Positions 53,337-62,330 of a stretch of 64,000 bases of DNA are shown piece by piece. This DNA comes from Microbacterium sp. Root166. Lineage in GTDB: Bacteria; Actinomycetota; Actinomycetes; Actinomycetales; Microbacteriaceae. Positions within the stretch are counted from its first letter, which is position 1, and the number at the start of each line of letters is the position of its first letter. The DNA is taken from contig NZ_LMGL01000001.1 of NCBI RefSeq assembly GCF_001427145.1, forward strand, positions 1,565,241 to 1,629,240, read 5' to 3'. Made by a program: the position numbers and the translations under genes. The notes under the pieces were generated by a model, which was given only the letters and a program-made list of their open reading frames with translations, was not told where the DNA came from and ran no database searches.

Positions 53337-54149
53337 ATGGCAGCGGCCCGAGTGCTGGACCCCTTGCGACGGAACAACGTGAGCATCAGCGGTGATCCGG
53401 ATGGACAGATCATGCTCTTCGCACACGGATTCGGCTGCAGTCAGGCGGCATGGGAACTCGTCGCCCCGCACTTCGAACGCGACTACAGGGTCGTCCTCTT
53501 CGATCACGTCGGCTCGGGCGATTCCGACGTCGCCGCCTACGATCGCGGCAAGTACGACTCCCTCGACGGCTACGCCGACGACGTCCTCGAGATCCTGCAC
53601 GCGCTGGACGCACACGAGGTCGTGTTCGTCGGGCATTCCGTCAGCGCCATGATCGGAGTCCTCGCGGCGAATCGGGAGCCCTCCCGATTCAGCGACCTGA
53701 TCCTGATCGGGCCGTCACCCCGCTACATCAACGACGAGTCGTACCGGGGCGGATTCGAGGCGACCGATATCGCCGGGCTGCTCGACACGCTGGACGCCAA
53801 CTACCTGGGGTGGTCGGCGGCGACCGCTCCGATCATCATGGGAAACGACGACCGTCCTGAGCTCGGAGCCCGACTCACCGCGAGCTTCTGCAGCCTCGAT
53901 CCCGAGATCGCACGGCACTTCGCGCACGTCACCTTCCTCTCCGATAATCGCCGCGACCTGTCGCAGGTGTCGGTTCCCACACTCGTCATGCAGGCCGGCC
54001 ACGACGCGATCGCACCCGAGGACGTCGGGCGCTACGTGCACTCCGCCATCCCTGCGAGCGAACTCGTCCTTCTCGAGACCACGGGGCACGTGCCGATCCT
54101 CTCGGGCCCGGATGAGGTCGTGGCGGCGATGAGAGCCTTTCTGTCATGA
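53337..54149 (+). CDS. RsbQ-like alpha/beta hydrolase
   Basis: 270 residues, the length of Bacillus RsbQ (269). It shares RNNVSISG, FAHGFGCSQAAWELVAPHFE, VLFDHVGSGDSDVAAYD, GYADDVLEIL, FVGHSVSAMIGVLA and GPSPRYIND with that protein, from memory. Triad: Ser101, Asp223, His251. RsbQ is a hydrolase, related to the plant hormone receptors D14/KAI2, that activates the PAS-phosphatase RsbP in energy stress. Here the coupled partner (4-bp overlap) is a PAS-GAF-GGDEF cyclase. AGGAG lies 5 nt before ATG 53337. Confidence 0.88.
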   Translation: MAAARVLDPLRRNNVSISGDPDGQIMLFAHGFGCSQAAWELVAPHFERDYRVVLFDHVGSGDSDVAAYDRGKYDSLDGYADDVLEILHALDAHEVVFVGHSVSAMIGVLAANREPSRFSDLILIGPSPRYINDESYRGGFEATDIAGLLDTLDANYLGWSAATAPIIMGNDDRPELGARLTASFCSLDPEIARHFAHVTFLSDNRRDLSQVSVPTLVMQAGHDAIAPEDVGRYVHSAIPASELVLLETTGHVPILSGPDEVVAAMRAFLS

Positions 54150-55525
54150 GCTCTCCCGACGACCCGTGGTTCCGGCTCGCGCCGTGCGGTCTCATATCGA
54201 TGTCGCTCGGCGGCGTGGTGACGGAGGCGAACGAGACGTTCCTGACCTGGACCGGGTACGCCGCCGAGGAGGTCGTCGGGCGCCCGTTCCTCGCCGTGCT
54301 CGATCCGGGAAGCAGGCTGTTCTTCGAAACCCGGCACCTGCACATCGTGCACCTGGAAGGGGCGGTCAACGAGGTCGCCCTGACCGTCATGCGCAAAGAC
54401 GGCACGAGACTGCCGATGCTCGTCAACGCGTCGCTCGATCTCGAGGCTCAGCTCGTCCGGACCGCCCTCTTCAGCGCCAGCGAACGGCACCTGTACGAGA
54501 CCGAGCTGCTGGCCGCCCGCAAGATAGCGGAGTCGTCCGAGGCCCGGGTCCGGATCCTTCAGGACGTGTCGAGCGCCTTCGGATTGAGCGCCAGCGACGA
54601 GGATGTCGCGCAGTCGTTCGTCGACGTGGCGCGGGAGGCGTTCGACGCGAAAGCCGCGATGGTCATGCTGCTCGACGACGAAGCCGTCCTCACGCGCGTC
54701 GCCGGCACCAATCCTCTGGAAGGACTGGTGGCCCCCGTCACGTCGCTCCGCAACACGGCTCACGTGACCGTGGTGGAGGAGACGAGCGCACGGGAGGAGT
54801 TCCCGGAACTGGCCGCGGCCATGCGCACCCAGCGGATCTCGTCGCTCAGCATCACGCCTCTGCTGGCAGACGACCGGCGGCTCGGCATCCTGATCTGCTT
54901 CTTCGGCCGGCGGACGGAATTCGACGAGCACTTCTTCGATCTGCAGCACGCGCTGGGGCGACAGGCGTCGCAGACGCTCGTACGCGTCCGGCTGCAGCGA
55001 CAGCTCGCCTACCTCGCCCTGCACGATCAGCTGACGGGTGTCGCGAACCGCCAGCTGCTGCAGCAGCTGCTCGACGACGCGATCGACGACGCAGTGAGAA
55101 CGTCTGAACCCCTCGCCGTGCTTTTCCTTGACATCGACTCCTTCAAGGAGGTCAACGATCGGTTCGGTCACGCCACCGGAGACGCAGTCCTCGTGGAACT
55201 GGCCGCACGGCTGCGCGACGGCGTCCGCGGCGGCGATGTCGTGGGACGCATGGGCGGCGACGAGTTCGTCGCCATCTGCGCGAACGCAGACATCAACGCC
55301 GCCGCAGCGATCGCCCACCGCATCCTCTCGATCACGCGGGCACCGTTCGCGGTCGGAGCCGCTGAGATCGCGGCATCCGTCAGCGTGGGGGTCTCGCTCT
55401 ACACCCCCGGCGTCGACGAGCGCCCGGACGGCGCGAGCCTGCTCGTCCGTGCGGACGGCGCCATGTACGACTCGAAGGGCGCGGGCAAGAACCGGGTCAC
55501 GATCGAGACGATCGCCCGCGGATAG
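54146..55525 (+). CDS. PAS-GAF-GGDEF diguanylate cyclase
   Basis: 459 residues. PAS at about 5-125 (PCGLISMSLGGVVTEANETFLTWTGYAAEEVVGRPF), a GAF-like domain at 140-290 (VRILQDVSSAFGLSASDEDVAQSF onwards), and a GGDEF domain from 300 with DQLTGVANRQLL, FLDIDSFKEVNDRFGHATGD and the active-site GRMGGDEFV. The inhibitory I-site RxxD is present as RGGD, five residues before GGDEF. Cytoplasmic, no membrane helix. Coupled to the RsbQ-like hydrolase, so its PAS probably senses that protein or its product. Confidence 0.92.
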   Translation: MSSPDDPWFRLAPCGLISMSLGGVVTEANETFLTWTGYAAEEVVGRPFLAVLDPGSRLFFETRHLHIVHLEGAVNEVALTVMRKDGTRLPMLVNASLDLEAQLVRTALFSASERHLYETELLAARKIAESSEARVRILQDVSSAFGLSASDEDVAQSFVDVAREAFDAKAAMVMLLDDEAVLTRVAGTNPLEGLVAPVTSLRNTAHVTVVEETSAREEFPELAAAMRTQRISSLSITPLLADDRRLGILICFFGRRTEFDEHFFDLQHALGRQASQTLVRVRLQRQLAYLALHDQLTGVANRQLLQQLLDDAIDDAVRTSEPLAVLFLDIDSFKEVNDRFGHATGDAVLVELAARLRDGVRGGDVVGRMGGDEFVAICANADINAAAAIAHRILSITRAPFAVGAAEIAASVSVGVSLYTPGVDERPDGASLLVRADGAMYDSKGAGKNRVTIETIARG

Positions 55526-55568
55526 CAGCGACGGGAGTCACCATGCACGTGATGCTCTCCCGCGCGTC

Positions 55569-57008
55569 TCAGGTTCCCGCATCCGCGTCGACGGGCCGCC
55601 GTCGTCGCCCCGTCAGCGATGGCCGCAGCGCAGGGAATGTGAGAACGGCGACGAGCACCGCTGCGGCAGCGGCGATGGCGGCCGCGAGGTTGGCGGCCTG
55701 AAGCCCCGCTTCCGCGGCTGCCAGCGTCGTGCCGCCGGCATCGAGGGTGGTGGCGCGCCGCGCGGCGTCGATCGCGCCGAAGACGGCGATGCCGATTGCT
55801 CCGCCGATCTGAGCGGTCGCAGAGGCGAGGCCTGAGCTGACGCCCGAGTTGCGGGCGGCAATGCCTTCCGCGATGACGAGGGTCGTGGGGGTGAAGCTGA
55901 ACGCGACGCCCGCTGCGGCGACGATGAGCGCCGGGAGGACGCGGAGCAGGTACGAGTCGCCGTTGTCGACGGCGGCGAGCAGGAGATGCGCGATGACGAG
56001 CAGCACGAGCCCGATGGCCGCGACGCGCTGCGGACCGAGCCTGTTGAGCGCCTTCGGCAGGAGGAGGATGCTGACGGCGAAACCTGCGAGCGATGTCGGA
56101 AGCATGGCGAGGCCCGCGATCGCCGGGTCGTACTCGAGAACCTGCTGAAGCAGAAGGGCGACGAGCACGAAACAGGCGACGCGGGCGCCGCCGCCGAGGA
56201 GGTTGACCGCGATTCCGCCGCTGACCCGCGCGTCTCGGAGGATCCGTGTGGGCAGCACGGGGTCCGCGGCTCGCTTCTCGACGAGGCCGAAGCCGACGAG
56301 GCACAGCCCGGCGACGATGGCCGCGGCGATCACCTCGACCGAGAGGAGTCCGCTGTGCGGTGCCGAGAGCACTCCGAAGACGATGGCGACTGCCGCTCCG
56401 GTGAGGAGGGATGCGCCGGCGGCGTCGAACGGGCGTGCCTCAGCGCCCTTCCCGGTGGGCAGGATCGCCCAGCCGGCTGCGCCGATGACAGCTGCGACCG
56501 CCGCCGTCACGAAGAGAACGCTCTGCCAGCCGAACGCCGCCGTGAGCAGTCCGCCCACGGTGACGCCGGCCGCACCTCCCACGGTGGAAGCGGCTCCCCA
56601 GCCGCTCATCGCCCGCACCCGTTCGCGCCCCGTGAAGGTGGCGAGGATCACCGACATGGCCGCCGGGCTCAGCATCGCCGCGCCCACTCCCTGGACGAGA
56701 CGCGCCGCGATCAGCATCATGTCCGTCGTCGCAAAGCCGCCGAGCAGGGAGCCTGCGACGAGGACTCCGGCTCCGAAGAGGAACATGCGGCGGCGGCCGA
56801 AGACGTCCGCGGCGCGGCCCGAGATCAGCAGCAGCCCGCCGAACGTGAGGAAGTAGGCGTTCAGGACCCAGGCGGTTCCGACCGGGCTGAGGCCCAGGTC
56901 TGTCGCGATGGACGGAAGCGCCACATTCAGGATGCTGGAGTCCAGCATCACCACGAACTGCGCGGCGACCAGGGTGAGGACAAGCGGCAGCGTCGGGGAT
57001 CTACGCAT
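55569..57008 (-). CDS. MFS transporter, DHA2 type
   Basis: About 479 residues, 14 predicted helices. Helix 1 motif FVVMLDSSILNVALPSIATDLGL, WVLNAYFLTFGGLLLISGRAADVFGRRRMF and GWQSVLF are typical of drug exporters of the EmrB group. GGAGG lies 9 nt before ATG 57008. It converges with the diguanylate cyclase 43 bp away, with no regulator beside it. Confidence 0.88.
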   Translation of the reverse strand: MRRSPTLPLVLTLVAAQFVVMLDSSILNVALPSIATDLGLSPVGTAWVLNAYFLTFGGLLLISGRAADVFGRRRMFLFGAGVLVAGSLLGGFATTDMMLIAARLVQGVGAAMLSPAAMSVILATFTGRERVRAMSGWGAASTVGGAAGVTVGGLLTAAFGWQSVLFVTAAVAAVIGAAGWAILPTGKGAEARPFDAAGASLLTGAAVAIVFGVLSAPHSGLLSVEVIAAAIVAGLCLVGFGLVEKRAADPVLPTRILRDARVSGGIAVNLLGGGARVACFVLVALLLQQVLEYDPAIAGLAMLPTSLAGFAVSILLLPKALNRLGPQRVAAIGLVLLVIAHLLLAAVDNGDSYLLRVLPALIVAAAGVAFSFTPTTLVIAEGIAARNSGVSSGLASATAQIGGAIGIAVFGAIDAARRATTLDAGGTTLAAAEAGLQAANLAAAIAAAAAVLVAVLTFPALRPSLTGRRRRPVDADAGT

Positions 57009-57127
57009 GTGCAATCGCCTCCAACACCTGGAGAGCTTAGCCCCGTGTCAGGCAGGCATGCCGTGACGGAACTTTCGGGATGAGGCCGCAGCGTGCCGTC
57101 CGGCGACAGCCCTCGTGCACATCGGCT

Positions 57128-57289
57128 CCGGGGGAGACGTGGGATGGCGCCGCACGTCGATGGGTCGGTGAGCGCGGATTCGACATGGCGCTCACGACCG
57201 CCTGGGCCGAGGCCGGCGCGCGGTTCATCGGCGGATGCTGCCGAGTCGGCCCGTCAGCGATTGCCGCGATGGTGCGCGTGCTGAGTTGA
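57128..57289 (+). pseudogene. Remnant of a homocysteine S-methyltransferase (3' end only)
   Basis: GETWDGAARRWVGERG followed by ALTTAWAEAGARFIGGCCRVGP matches the C-terminal end of MmuM-type homocysteine methyltransferases, including the zinc-binding Gly-Gly-Cys-Cys. About 54 residues remain of roughly 300; the barrel, the first zinc cysteine and the start are missing. What lies upstream is the MFS start region, so the gene was cut by a rearrangement. Confidence 0.72.
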
Positions 57290-57514
57290 GCTCGGGACGC
57301 TGCCTTCGCAGGTAGACGCGACGGCGGGAGTCGAACTCAGGCAGGGCGGTTTTCGGGCCACTAGATTTGGGCGAGATCCGCGGATTCATGCGGATATCGA
57401 GGTCCATGGATGCCGTTGGATTGCGGTGATTCTCGGCAAGTGTGGGCAAAGTGTGGGCACGGCGTGGGCGCCGGAGAGGCCACCGTGCCTGGTGGCTAGC
57501 GCCAGTCGAGCGGC
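57290..57514. other. Gene-poor junction DNA
   Basis: No credible gene. Holds a T-arm-like sequence (57324-57340; complement GAGTTCGACTC) and an 11-bp-period direct repeat, AGTGTGGGCA at 57439-57448 and 57450-57459. Both would fit a former integration site but neither is proof. Confidence 0.4.
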
Positions 57515-57808
57515 TCACGTCTCGGAGGGCGCGAACAGTCGGACCGAACCCGGATGCAAACGCTCCAACTCCGTCGCCCACGCCCGATGCAAGCTCCCAG
57601 TCGCCTCGATCGCGATCACGACCCGCCCCCGGGCTGCGTGACCGTTGACCGCGTGTTCCAGCTTCTCGATCTCGGCGCGCGAGACCGGGCTCGAGGCTGG
57701 CTCCGTCAACAGCCCGTCACCATCGCTGACCCAGACCCAGTTCAGCACCTTCCCGGGGTCGATCGCCACCACCAGAGTCGAGAGTGTGAGCGGCGCTTGC
57801 AGCAACAT
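57515..57808 (-). pseudogene. N-terminal fragment of an IS110-family transposase
   Basis: About 97 residues: TLVVAIDPGKVLNWVWVSDG carries the first aspartate of the DEDD RuvC-like domain, and VVIAIEATGSLHRAWATELE the conserved Glu-Ala-Thr-Gly segment. It stops after RLFAPSET, where full transposases continue with a Lys-x-Asp-D region and a long serine-bearing C-terminus, none of which is seen here. Truncated and surely inactive. Confidence 0.78.
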
Positions 57809-58178
57809 CACCGAGCTCCTCACCCACCGAACGGCGATCAAGGCCGCGTCATCAGCGGTAGTCGCAAGTGATCACGACAGCCATCGCCTCGACGGCCCAT
57901 CCTCAGCCTGCGCTCGTCGGTGTCAATGTCGTTCATGCTCGCTCCGCTGCGCGTGCTCCACATTGACATCTCCCACGCTCCGGCAGTGGCTGGCCGCCTA
58001 TCGACGCGATGGCCTACTCATGACCTATCAGCAATCCCTCGTGTCGAGCACTTCGCCACCCGAGACCGCTGGATCGGTCTGATGTCGGGACGAGGATGCA
58101 GGCTGACTTCTTGTCTTGCTCATGTGCGAGCACCACCCGGGTTTGTGATCCGTTCCGCTGTTCCCCTCCAAGTCACTC
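57809..58178. other. Non-coding stretch with one inverted repeat
   Basis: No convincing gene. TGTCAATGT (57922-57930) and ACATTGACA (57961-57969) form a perfect 9-bp inverted repeat around 30 nt. The rest shows no coding bias I trust. Confidence 0.45.
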
Positions 58179-59942
58179 TCAAGACGACTGGGTGAGATGG
58201 AGCTGGGCATAGCGGCCACCCCGGGTCACCAGGTCGTCGTGTTTGCCGATCTCGGCGACACGGCCCCGCTCGAGGACGACGATGCGGTCCGCCTTCCGGA
58301 TGGTTGAGAGCCGGTGCGCGACGACGAGGGTCGTTCGTCCTTCCATGAGTCTCGCCAGCGCCTCCTTGACCAGGCCCTCTGACTCGGGATCCAGAGCGCT
58401 GGTCGCTTCGTCGAGGAGCAGGATTCGCGGGTTTCGGATCAGCGCGCGCGCAATGGCGAGTCGCTGTCGCTGACCGCCGGACAGACGCGCCCCTCGCTCA
58501 CCTACGACGGTGTCCCAACCGTTGGGCTGGTTCTGGACGAAGTCGAAGGCGTTGGCGGCCCGCAGCGCGTCCGCGATCTCGGGATCCGTCACGTTGGTGA
58601 GTCCGTACGCGATGTTCTCCCGAATGGAACCCTCGAATAGGACTGAGTCCTGCGGAACCACGGACACGAACCGCCGGACGGCCCGCAGATCCAGTTCCTC
58701 CATATCGATGCCGTCAAGCAGGATGCGGCCACTGGTCGGACGGGCGAAGCCAAGCGCCAGGTTCAGCAAGGTGGACTTGCCAGAGCCTGACGAACCGACA
58801 AACGCAACGGTTTCACCTGCAGCGATGTCTATCCGAATGTCATGGATAGCATCGGCGTCCGCACCGGGATACCTGTGGCATGCGCCTTCGAAGGTCAGCT
58901 GGCCTGCGACTCTATCGACGCGACGCTTGCCTTCGTTGTGCTCCAGATCAGGTTCTTCCAAGACCTCCGCGATTGACCGCACCGACTCCACGCCTCGTGC
59001 CGTCACCGGTATCAGCATGAGGAGCGAGGTAAGCGCCTGAGTGAGGAGAGCAAAGTACGTCGAAAGGAGGACCACCTCCCCGGGCGTGACAGGAAGGAAG
59101 CCGGTGAGGGAAACGATTGCAGCCAGCGCGAGACACGCGACGCCGAGCAGTTGCATGGTGATCCACGAGACCGTCGACACGTGCGAGTTGAGGACATCGA
59201 GCCGTAGACCCGCGTTGCGGACACCGTCTGCACCGCGTGCGACCCGATTGACCGCAGTCCCTTCCAACCCGTGCGCTCGGGTAACAGGTATCAACGATGT
59301 CATCTCGCCGACTCGTGTTGCCAGCCCTTCCATCTCACGACGAAAGACCGCGTTCGGTCCGACCGTGCGTCGCCGCAGGGACGCGCGCAGTCCGATTGCG
59401 ATGGGGACTGTGAGCGCGTATACAGGCAGGAATGCGGGAACTGCCAGAGCGGTCATCACTGTCGCACCGACGAGCACGATGACCGACGACAAGATCGGCG
59501 GCGTGACCTGCTGCAGCATCGTCTCAATGTTTTCGACGTCCCGAACGACCTTCGTCTGCAACACCGAGGAACTCACTCGACTGCGATAGCCGATGGATAA
59601 GATCTGCATCCGCGCCGACAAGGCGTTGCGCAGGTCCGCGCCGGTGTCGCGAACAATGGTCATGTACTGATGGGTGTAGAGCAGAGTGTTCGGGTAGTTC
59701 TGCACTAAGAGCAACGCCGCAACACCGAACCAAACGAGCACGTCGCTCACTGCGCCGCCGTCGGCGACCACGTCGATGATGGCCGCCGTTACGACCGGCA
59801 GGAACCAGACCGGTATCTCTTTGATTGCGAAGGCGGCAATGGCGACCGTCAGGCGGACCGGTCGCCTACGAAGAAGCCGAAGAATCGAACGGACGGGACG
59901 GGCGCCATCTACTCGTGGCGCGACAGCGTACCCGCCGCTCAA
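58179..59942 (-). CDS. ABC exporter, fused membrane and ATPase domains (ABCB type)
   Basis: 587 residues. Six helices in the first 300 residues (ALLLVQNYPNTLLYTHQY, PPILSSVIVLVGATVMTALAVPAFL and others), then the ATPase: VGSSGSGKSTLLNLALG, VPQDSVLFEGSIRENIAYG, LSGGQRQRLAIARAL, ILLLDEATSALDPESE and VVAHRLSTI. It should work as a dimer exporting a lipid, peptide or drug. TTG 59942 is the only in-frame start after a stop upstream and lacks a good ribosome site, so the N-terminus is unsure. A TetR gene precedes it on the same strand. Confidence 0.88.
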   Translation of the reverse strand: MSGGYAVAPRVDGARPVRSILRLLRRRPVRLTVAIAAFAIKEIPVWFLPVVTAAIIDVVADGGAVSDVLVWFGVAALLLVQNYPNTLLYTHQYMTIVRDTGADLRNALSARMQILSIGYRSRVSSSVLQTKVVRDVENIETMLQQVTPPILSSVIVLVGATVMTALAVPAFLPVYALTVPIAIGLRASLRRRTVGPNAVFRREMEGLATRVGEMTSLIPVTRAHGLEGTAVNRVARGADGVRNAGLRLDVLNSHVSTVSWITMQLLGVACLALAAIVSLTGFLPVTPGEVVLLSTYFALLTQALTSLLMLIPVTARGVESVRSIAEVLEEPDLEHNEGKRRVDRVAGQLTFEGACHRYPGADADAIHDIRIDIAAGETVAFVGSSGSGKSTLLNLALGFARPTSGRILLDGIDMEELDLRAVRRFVSVVPQDSVLFEGSIRENIAYGLTNVTDPEIADALRAANAFDFVQNQPNGWDTVVGERGARLSGGQRQRLAIARALIRNPRILLLDEATSALDPESEGLVKEALARLMEGRTTLVVAHRLSTIRKADRIVVLERGRVAEIGKHDDLVTRGGRYAQLHLTQSS

Positions 59943-60182
59943 CGCACGTCCCGGTGGGTTCCACGCAAATACATCGTCGTCTCCTCAGCGCCGATGCAAC
60001 GGCGTCGCTCGCGCTCCGCCAACCCTATTGCGAATAAGAAACGCCTGGTACAAATTCTCGGGCCCAGATCGGCGACTCTCCGCCTATGGGTCGCGAGGAG
60101 TGATCACTTTCGGCGACTCACGTCCCATCAGTTGTGGGATCCTCCTGACGGGCCGCTCCTGACGAGTGCCGACAAGCAGCGG

Positions 60183-60824
60183 CTAGGCGACACCGCTAAC
60201 AGTGCCCTCGAAGGCCTCGGGGATGGTGGATTCGAAGAACAGGCCCATGGGTTTTGCCATGTCAGCGGAGGGGTCGATCAGCCACTGCAGCTGGACCCCG
60301 TCCCAGGCCGCTAGCAACAGCCGGCTGAGCGTGTGCGGGTCTCGAGCGCGGTCGATTCGCCCAGCGCCCTGGTCGTACGCGAATGCTGCCGCGAGCTCCG
60401 CGGACTTGCGTTGATACCGAAGGGTGAACCACTCATGCGCGGGGTGGCTGGGCGAGGAGGACTCGGCGGCAAGGATCGCGAAAAGTCTGAGCAGTTCCGG
60501 GCGGTCGACGCTTGTCCGCACACGTTCGAGCGTGGCGAACACGACTCCACGATCTCTGCAGGCCGCGTCGAAATCGAAGTCTTCGTCGCCCGAAGTTGTC
60601 TTGTCCGAGCGCTCGAGCACCGCCTCGAGCAGCTCGTACTTGGTGCCGAAGTGGTGAACGATGCTCGTCAAGCTGACGTCGAGCTGGCGGGCGATGTCGC
60701 GGAGTGAGCCGCCGTGGTAACCGCTGGTAGCGAAGACCGTCGTCGCGGCATCGAGGATGTCGCTCGAACGTTGCGCTGACTTCGCGTAAGGGCCACGGGC
60801 TCCGGTCTTCTTCGGTGCGCTCAT
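60183..60824 (-). CDS. TetR/AcrR-family regulator
   Basis: 213 residues. HTH at 20-65 (DILDAATTVFATSGYHGGSLRDIARQLDVSLTSIVHHFGTKYELLEAV region). The C-terminal domain (HEWFTLRYQRKSAEL, LLLAAWDGVQLQWLIDP) is of the type often linked to sugar or drug genes. ATG 60824 is 7 nt after TAGTGT; a start at 60842 is possible. It is divergent from the carbohydrate importer and upstream of the exporter, so either could be its target. Confidence 0.87.
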   Translation of the reverse strand: MSAPKKTGARGPYAKSAQRSSDILDAATTVFATSGYHGGSLRDIARQLDVSLTSIVHHFGTKYELLEAVLERSDKTTSGDEDFDFDAACRDRGVVFATLERVRTSVDRPELLRLFAILAAESSSPSHPAHEWFTLRYQRKSAELAAAFAYDQGAGRIDRARDPHTLSRLLLAAWDGVQLQWLIDPSADMAKPMGLFFESTIPEAFEGTVSGVA

Positions 60825-60831
60825 CTTCGTG

Positions 60832-60837
60832 ACACTA
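60832..60837 (-). promoter_or_regulatory. -10 hexamer TAGTGT of the tetR gene
   Basis: On the minus strand TAGTGT, 7 nt, ATG 60824. Confidence 0.45.
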
Positions 60838-60914
60838 CCCATCTCCGGCCTGCCGCGTCATCTCCGACAGGTAGCCGCGAACCTCCATGAAAATGTAGCA
60901 CGTGTTTTGGATTC

Positions 60915-60934
60915 GGTGTATGGTTTACAACACC
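60915..60934. promoter_or_regulatory. Possible operator in the tetR/sugar-ABC gap
   Basis: GGTGT-N10-ACACC, short perfect arms with a TA-rich centre (TATGGTTTAC), about 50 bp before the binding-protein gene. Confidence 0.4.
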
Positions 60935-60981
60935 AAGGGCGGCTTGCACTCGAGCCTCGCCATGTTCACAAGGAGGTAGAC

Positions 60982-62316
60982 ATGACCACACGCGCATCCC
61001 GCGCACGACGAATCGCTGTTGCAACGGGCGCGTTCGTCGCAGCATCGGTGCTTCTCGCCGGCTGCACCGGAGGCGGTACGGGCGGCGGAGACTCGGGAGA
61101 GTCCACCCTCGACGTGATGTTCGGAGCCCAGGACCTGAGCGATGAGCAGATCGCCGAGTTCGAAGCCGACAACCCCGGCGTCAAGATCAACGTCATCGTG
61201 TACGACCAGGCGCGCCTGAACACGATGCTCGCTTCGGGAAACCCGCCGGACGTAGCCTTCGGCAACGCCGTTGGCAGCGCGAACTTCAACGCACGAGGAC
61301 TCGCGACGGACCTGACTCCGTACCTCGAAGAGAGCGACGTGCTGAAGGAAGATGACCTGCAGCCGGTCAACAACGCCTTCCGCTGGGACGGCGAGAAGGC
61401 TGGCGAGGGCCCGCTGTACGGCATTGTGAAGGACTGGAGCCAGGACAACGCGCTCTGGTACAACACGGCGCTGTTCGACGCCGCTGGCGTCCCGTACCTC
61501 AGCGACACCGAGCCCATCACCTACGACGAGCTCCTCGACATTTCGAAGAAGCTCTCTGTGATCAATGGCGGAACCACCGAGGTCTATGGCCTGGGTATGG
61601 AGTGGCAGTGGACCCTCTACGGCCCGATTGCAGCGATGGTGGAGAGCCAGGGCGGCAGCCTCTTCAACGACGACCTGACCGAAATCGACTTCACCAGCCC
61701 TGAGGCGCAGCGCGCGCTGCAGTGGTTCGTTGACTACGGCAAGTCGGGCGTCGGCCCCACCTCACTCAACCCGCTGCCGGACGGGTCGGACTACTCGACT
61801 TTCGCCGCGGAGCGTATGGCCATCAGCCAGGATGGCTACTGGTTTGGCGGGAACTTCGCCGGCGACGATGCTCTCAAGACGGTCCGGTTCGCGCCCGCGC
61901 CCGTGATGGGCGACACCCCGGTTCCGATGAGCTTCGGCGGCGCTGGCGCCTGGATCCCCGAGGGATCCGACAACAAGGACAACGCCTGGAAGTTCATGGA
62001 GTACTTCATGGCCGGTCCGCCGGCCGAGGCTCGCGCGTCCAGCGGGTGGGGCATCCCTTCGCTGAAGTCCCTGGCGGACAAGCTCCCTCAGGAGCAGGAC
62101 TACCAGAAGCAGGCGTACGAGGTCGTGCAGAACCAGGCCGATCTCACCGTGCCGCTGCCGGACTCGCCGTACATCTCGGCCGGGCTCCTGCAGGACTCGA
62201 TTGACAAGTACCTGCAGCAGGCAATCAAGGGTGAGGTGACCGTGGAAGAGGCGGGCGCGAAGCTCACCGATGAACTGAACGAAGCTCTCCAGCAGGGCAT
62301 CGACCAGGTCGGCTAA
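60982..62316 (+). CDS. Carbohydrate ABC transporter, substrate-binding lipoprotein
   Basis: 444 residues. Lipoprotein signal with lipobox VLLAGC at residues 23-28, Gly/Ser linker, then a family 1 solute-binding fold: EQIAEFEADNPGVKINVIVYDQARLNTMLASGNPPDVAFG, DNALWYNTALFDAAGVP, WKFMEYFMAGPPAEARASSGWGIPSLKSLA. AAGGAGGT lies 4 nt before ATG 60982, the strongest ribosome site in the window. First gene of an importer operon; sugar unknown. Confidence 0.92.
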   Translation: MTTRASRARRIAVATGAFVAASVLLAGCTGGGTGGGDSGESTLDVMFGAQDLSDEQIAEFEADNPGVKINVIVYDQARLNTMLASGNPPDVAFGNAVGSANFNARGLATDLTPYLEESDVLKEDDLQPVNNAFRWDGEKAGEGPLYGIVKDWSQDNALWYNTALFDAAGVPYLSDTEPITYDELLDISKKLSVINGGTTEVYGLGMEWQWTLYGPIAAMVESQGGSLFNDDLTEIDFTSPEAQRALQWFVDYGKSGVGPTSLNPLPDGSDYSTFAAERMAISQDGYWFGGNFAGDDALKTVRFAPAPVMGDTPVPMSFGGAGAWIPEGSDNKDNAWKFMEYFMAGPPAEARASSGWGIPSLKSLADKLPQEQDYQKQAYEVVQNQADLTVPLPDSPYISAGLLQDSIDKYLQQAIKGEVTVEEAGAKLTDELNEALQQGIDQVG

Positions 62317-62330
62317 GGAGAAGTACCGCG

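Noticed and set aside
57318..57345. A tRNA gene
   Set aside because: Only a T-arm-like stretch is present; its stem pairs poorly, and no acceptor, D- or anticodon arm can be drawn.
57515..57841. An intact insertion sequence
   Set aside because: Only the transposase N-terminus is present, without the rest of the catalytic domain or definable ends.
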